NCBI RefSeq assembly: GCF_001540865.1
Contig: NC_033631.1
Span: 5,450,121-5,514,120, forward strand
DNA from: Ananas comosus
Lineage: Eukaryota > Streptophyta > Magnoliopsida > Poales > Bromeliaceae
Length of the DNA stretch: 64,000 nt
Direction: 5' to 3'
In this document: in pieces, positions 60,428 through 64,000 of the stretch
How the letters are laid out: each line of letters starts with the position of its first letter
Position numbering within the stretch: position 1 is the stretch's first letter
Translations under genes and position numbers: made by a program
The notes under the pieces: model-generated
Database searches by the model: none
What the model was told of the DNA's origin: nothing
The model's input: only the letters and a program-made list of their open reading frames with translations

Positions 60428-60997
60428 CTTTTTCTGTGTCATTTGTTGTGCTAGCATATTCTGATTACATAAGCATAATTTGTGGAACTCTTTGAAAAGG
60501 CATTAATAACTTTATTTCTAGATGAAATTCAAGGTTTAAATATTGAGGACCAAAGTTTCGCCCAAAGAGAACTCAAAATACCCAAATCCAAATCTGGAAG
60601 GAACCTTCAATAAGTAATTATGTTGCTTCAATGAATATGGCCTCAAAAGAACTGAATATATTCAGCACAAAACAAATTCATACGCAAGGCATAAACGCCA
60701 TTGCAAAGATAATTAAATTTCCAAAACTGGGAATACAGGTGATTAAGACTTGCAACATAAATATCACAATTTGTGGATGCCTTTTACTCATTTCACAGAG
60801 GGAGGGGTGAAACAGAAGAAAGATAAACAGGAACTGCTCACTCACCAAAATTTTTCTGTACAAGGGGATTAAACATTTATGCTTGAGCCTGCAAAATCGT
60901 GGTCCCGCTTATTTTTATCGAGGATCTCAGAAACTTCGGTTTAACCCTAAACCGATCAATTTGTTCAGCTCCATGATCATCAGCTCTGCAGTCATCA
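60428..60997 (-). other. Intergenic DNA and 3' UTR of the minus-strand gene
   Basis: AT-rich sequence without a convincing frame. The part nearest 60997 is presumably the 3' untranslated region of the gene ending there; no polyadenylation signal could be assigned with confidence. Confidence 0.4.
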
Positions 60998-62517
60998 TCA
61001 CCACTTGGAAACCTGCTTTTGGATTTTCGAGTTGTGAGACGACTTACCCCCTTTGTCCTTGTAAGAGTTTCTCGAGGCCAAAGCCCTTCTCCCACGTGCG
61101 GCGGCAACAGCTCGCTTTCTCTGCTTGTTGAGGCGCTTAACTAGTTCGGCATCACCACTTCCATCGTCATCATCATCTGAATTATCCAAATCATTGCTAT
61201 CTTCCTGGAGGAGAGGGGAAAAAAATTGCCGACCTACTTAGAAAAGAATAGTTCGTAGAAGCCACATGAACAAAGTGACAAGTTTGGGCACATCCTTTAC
61301 ATTAAATCTTTTACCCAAAAAAAAAGGGCATCGCACCATCATAAAAAGATAAAACTCAAGAAAAGCAATCTAAATTCATGACTGATAACACCAATACCTT
61401 TACCGAAGTAGGGGATGGATCGAGCCGCGAGCTCGAGCTAGTTAACTCGCATCAAATTCGGCTTGAAATTAATTTCGAGCACCTAAATTAACGCTCAACT
61501 TTGGATTGAAATTAAATTCGACGCCGAGCTCGAGCGAGCCTATTTCCAAATCCCGAGCGAGCTCGAAGCGCCTAAACGGCGCTTGAAATTCTAACCATTA
61601 TACGATCAATAGTTTAATTGTATTAGAACATTATTTATATTTGATACAAAAATATAGTCTAATATTTTCAAGTACAAATATATATAAATATATATTGTAT
61701 TAACATATGAAAAAAAATTATAATTTATAATTGAATATCCTAATTTTTCGTCACACATGCTTTTCTCTTCGGCTTCAATCTCATAATTCATTTTCATTTA
61801 GCAGTCAAAAAAAATAAATATTAATAATATTGATTAACTATCAATATAATCACTAAATAAATTAAAAATTTTTATCTACTGAATTAGATAATTTTTATTT
61901 AAGAATATTCTGTATATTTCTCAACAGTCCACATTAATAGCCAGTAGGCAACGCGGGATTATTGATGTTACTTGGTAATTAGAGGGCTTGCTTGATGCCA
62001 TATAGGTGAGAGACAGAAAAAAGAAAGAGAAAAATAATGAAAATTTAGGAGCCTGTGACGAAAGAAAGACAAAGAAAGAAGGCAAAATATATAAATTTAG
62101 TCCAAATATTTTGCTCTTTTATTGTTCTATTGGGTTTGTTTTTATGGCGCAACAACATTGCCGATTTTAACTAAACTCATAGATTATTCACATCAGGCTA
62201 TATATTACCATTAACCATCAATCTATATCATAATATTTTTTAATATATAATTATTAGAGAGAGAGAGAGTGGTAGACACTACTGCCTGCTAATCGAAAAA
62301 TGAGATTAATGTTTTTGATTTTTGACTCTTTGATTATAAAATTGATGGTTGGCGATGGATTGCGCGTCTCCCTGGATAAATAATACTTTAGCGATTAAGT
62401 GGTCCCTACAAGGTAATAATAATGATATAATTCAAATAAGAAACGATTAAAAGGGATGATCTAAGAATAAAAAATCGAAAGCACCATATCTCATATACTT
62501 TCGATAGCAGTATGCTC

Positions 62518-62577
<60 letters not shown>

Positions 62578-63510
62578 GAGCTTTTCGAGCTTTTCGAGCC
62601 TAATTCAAACGAGCCGAGTAATACTCAAGCTCGGCTTGAAATGAATTTCGAGCCTTTTTTTTTGCTCAAGCTCGGCTCATTTAATTTCGAGTCGAGCTCG
62701 AGCGAGCCAAATATCGAGTCGAATGCGAGTCGAACACGAGCCGGCTCGCTCATTTGCCAGCCCTACTTCCGAGCTAAACTATTCCCACCGTCTACCAACA
62801 GGAATCTCTTGATTTTGAGGTCCATTACTCATGAATTGAAAAATAAAATACAAATTAACCATCCAATAAAAGATTTTTCCTAGACTTAACAAAAGTATCA
62901 AGCATCTGAAGATCGTTGTCTGTGAAGGGTTTTACTAGCATAAATCATAAAGATCTATATTTTATGCCAATGTTACTATCCTTTCATGAGGACATGAATA
63001 GTGTGTCCTCCCAACTTTTTAGCTCTTGGATGCTTTAGTGGGGGTGAATAGCATTTGATCCAAAGACAATATTCATGTCCTCTTATGAGGACCATAGATG
63101 GGCCCTAATTTTGAAGCCTCGTCATGTATTTGACAACAGCAGTACACGTGCGAATTCATGTCAGTAACAGCTTCATGCACAAAACCAAGCCTAGGGTAGG
63201 TAGCACAAAAAATGAAAAATACAAACAAAATATTAAAGATCTGCATGCACTGAAAGATAACCCTTAGCTAAGGCTCACGCTACACCATAATTCCCTTACA
63301 GAGAGAAACAGATTAAAATTGAAATTGAAATAGATAGCAAGAGCGTGAGAGCAAGAGCAAGCACGCGCGCGCACGCGAGAGAGAGAGAGTAGATAAAAGT
63401 ACCTGCTCTCCTGATGCCGTAGGTTCGTTCTCCCTGACAACTTTCACATTACATGAATCTAGATTTTCCTCCACTCTGTCTTCATCATTGCAATATGAGC
63501 TTTTAACTTG
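60998..63510 (-). CDS. 3' exons of a conserved gene with basic tail, possibly RIO2 kinase
   Basis: Two exons with clean borders and phase 0: 63510-63403 (after tttttcag, before gtactttta; 36 codons from QVKSSYCNDEDRVEE to EPTASGEQ) and 61204-60998 (after ctccag; 68 codons and stop). The last exon reads EDSNDLDNSDDDDDGSGD, then LVKRLNKQRKRAVAAARGRR and SRNSYKDKGGKSSHNSKIQK, ending QVSKW. An acidic stretch followed by a basic tail with a YKDKGGKSSHNSKIQ box matches my memory of plant RIO2-type atypical protein kinases, which act in 40S ribosome maturation. The kinase domain itself would lie beyond the right edge, so the identity is tentative. The gene continues past 64000, and a further small exon between the two cannot be excluded. 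The 2.2 kb intron holds a hAT-like element. Confidence 0.6.
61408..62766. mobile_element. hAT-like element with GAGCTCG-rich arms
   Basis: The left end reads taggggatggatcgagccg and the right end, reversed, tagggctggcaaatgagccg. Both arms (to about 61580 and from about 62575) are rich in gagctcgagc and cggctcg words, a pattern typical of plant hAT-type non-autonomous elements that end TAGGGCTGGCAA. The centre is AT-rich with a (TA)n run (62521-62574). The duplications are not clear (taccgaag versus cttccgag), so this could be two adjacent elements. It lies in an intron of the minus-strand gene. Confidence 0.5.
62521..62574. repeat. (TA)n microsatellite
   Basis: About 27 uninterrupted TA units inside the hAT-like element. 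Likely to be length-polymorphic. Confidence 0.95.
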
Positions 63511-64000
63511 CTGAAAAACAAAGAGGGAAAAAAAAAAAAGTACTGTAACATCAGGAGGTATCAAAATAGGAAAGGAACATAGCATCAGTTTTTTCAGTAT
63601 GATTGAACTAGAAAACCTCCCGATCGAAAGTTACAAGTTTTGTTGGAAACACTCTAGTCTAAGCGTATTTATCACAAATAATCACTTCTTATTGCAACAA
63701 TTCTCAACAGTCAAATGAGAGCATTGATGTATACTACCAAAGACAGTGAAACTAAAATAATTTATATAGTGCACCCAATTAGTGGATAGATTCAGCATCA
63801 ATTTATACAGATTCTCAATTCCAAGTATATAGTAAGATAGATATTTTGAGTCGCAAACCAGCACCGGCCACCTCTCACTTATGCTAGAATATTTTAACGT
63901 CCCACTACAAGTTCAACTTCACAAATAATTGAAATATAACTCTTTTAGACATTTTGAATCTCATTTCTCTATCTTTTGCAGCATAAAGGTGTGTGCTCTT
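63511..64000 (-). other. Upstream intron of the minus-strand gene, no exon seen
   Basis: Minus-strand sequence before the acceptor at 63511. It is AT-rich with a polypyrimidine stretch next to the splice site. I found no further exon before the window ends. Confidence 0.5.

Overview
This window is plant nuclear DNA. It has spliced genes with GT-AG introns, long-LTR Ty3/gypsy retrotransposons with a plant-type TGGTATCAGAG primer site, a SIRE-like Copia remnant, a gene-capturing MULE and AT-rich miniature elements. A monocot is my best guess, and the accggtaca-rich LTRs remind me of bromeliads such as pineapple, but that is recall and cannot be tested here. There are no bacterial-type operons. 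Almost all reading frames longer than 60 codons are chance frames inside GC-rich LTR leaders or repeats.

Layout. 1-10987 is a pile of mostly minus-strand LTR material: a long LTR cut by the window edge (1-3255), then a degraded gypsy element (LTR 3933-5318, interior, PBS 9924-9936, truncated LTR 9945-10566) into which a complete solo LTR (6623-9157, duplication caaca) has inserted. 10988-12908 is AT-rich DNA with a fold-back remnant. 12909-36046 is a nest that can be resolved base by base from target-site duplications. A Pack-MULE with about 0.9 kb TIRs, carrying a lipase-like and a PPR-like gene fragment, holds a solo LTR (13743-17214 plus 33579-34287, duplication atttt). That LTR holds a 16.4 kb gypsy element (17215-33573, duplication tattt), and that element holds a 4.3 kb solo LTR (24313-28641). 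36047-45625 contains a decayed transposon-associated gene fragment, a truncated LTR, a SIRE-like Copia 3' end with a 'putative plant transposon protein' frame, and another truncated LTR.

The host genes lie at the right. 46188-59373 (+) is a ten-exon gene for a YacP/Rae1-like NYN-domain ribonuclease. Its first and eighth introns carry solo LTRs of the same family in opposite orientation, the second of which holds a further solo LTR. 60998 to beyond 63510 (-) is the 3' end of another conserved gene with a basic C-terminal tail, possibly RIO2 kinase. Small TIR elements sit between and inside these genes.

The most notable structure not explained by ordinary annotation is in the LTRs. Different LTR families share (a) a hairpin module flanked by CACTGGG and TCAC whose stem sequence changes with base pairing kept, and (b) arrays of palindromes centred on ACCGGT, placed shortly after the LTR start, whose outer bases vary symmetrically. 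A third hairpin is conserved in the leader of the 4.4 kb LTR family. The segment 19463-23105 is an indel-rich repeat of 25505-29152 and may be an assembly artefact.
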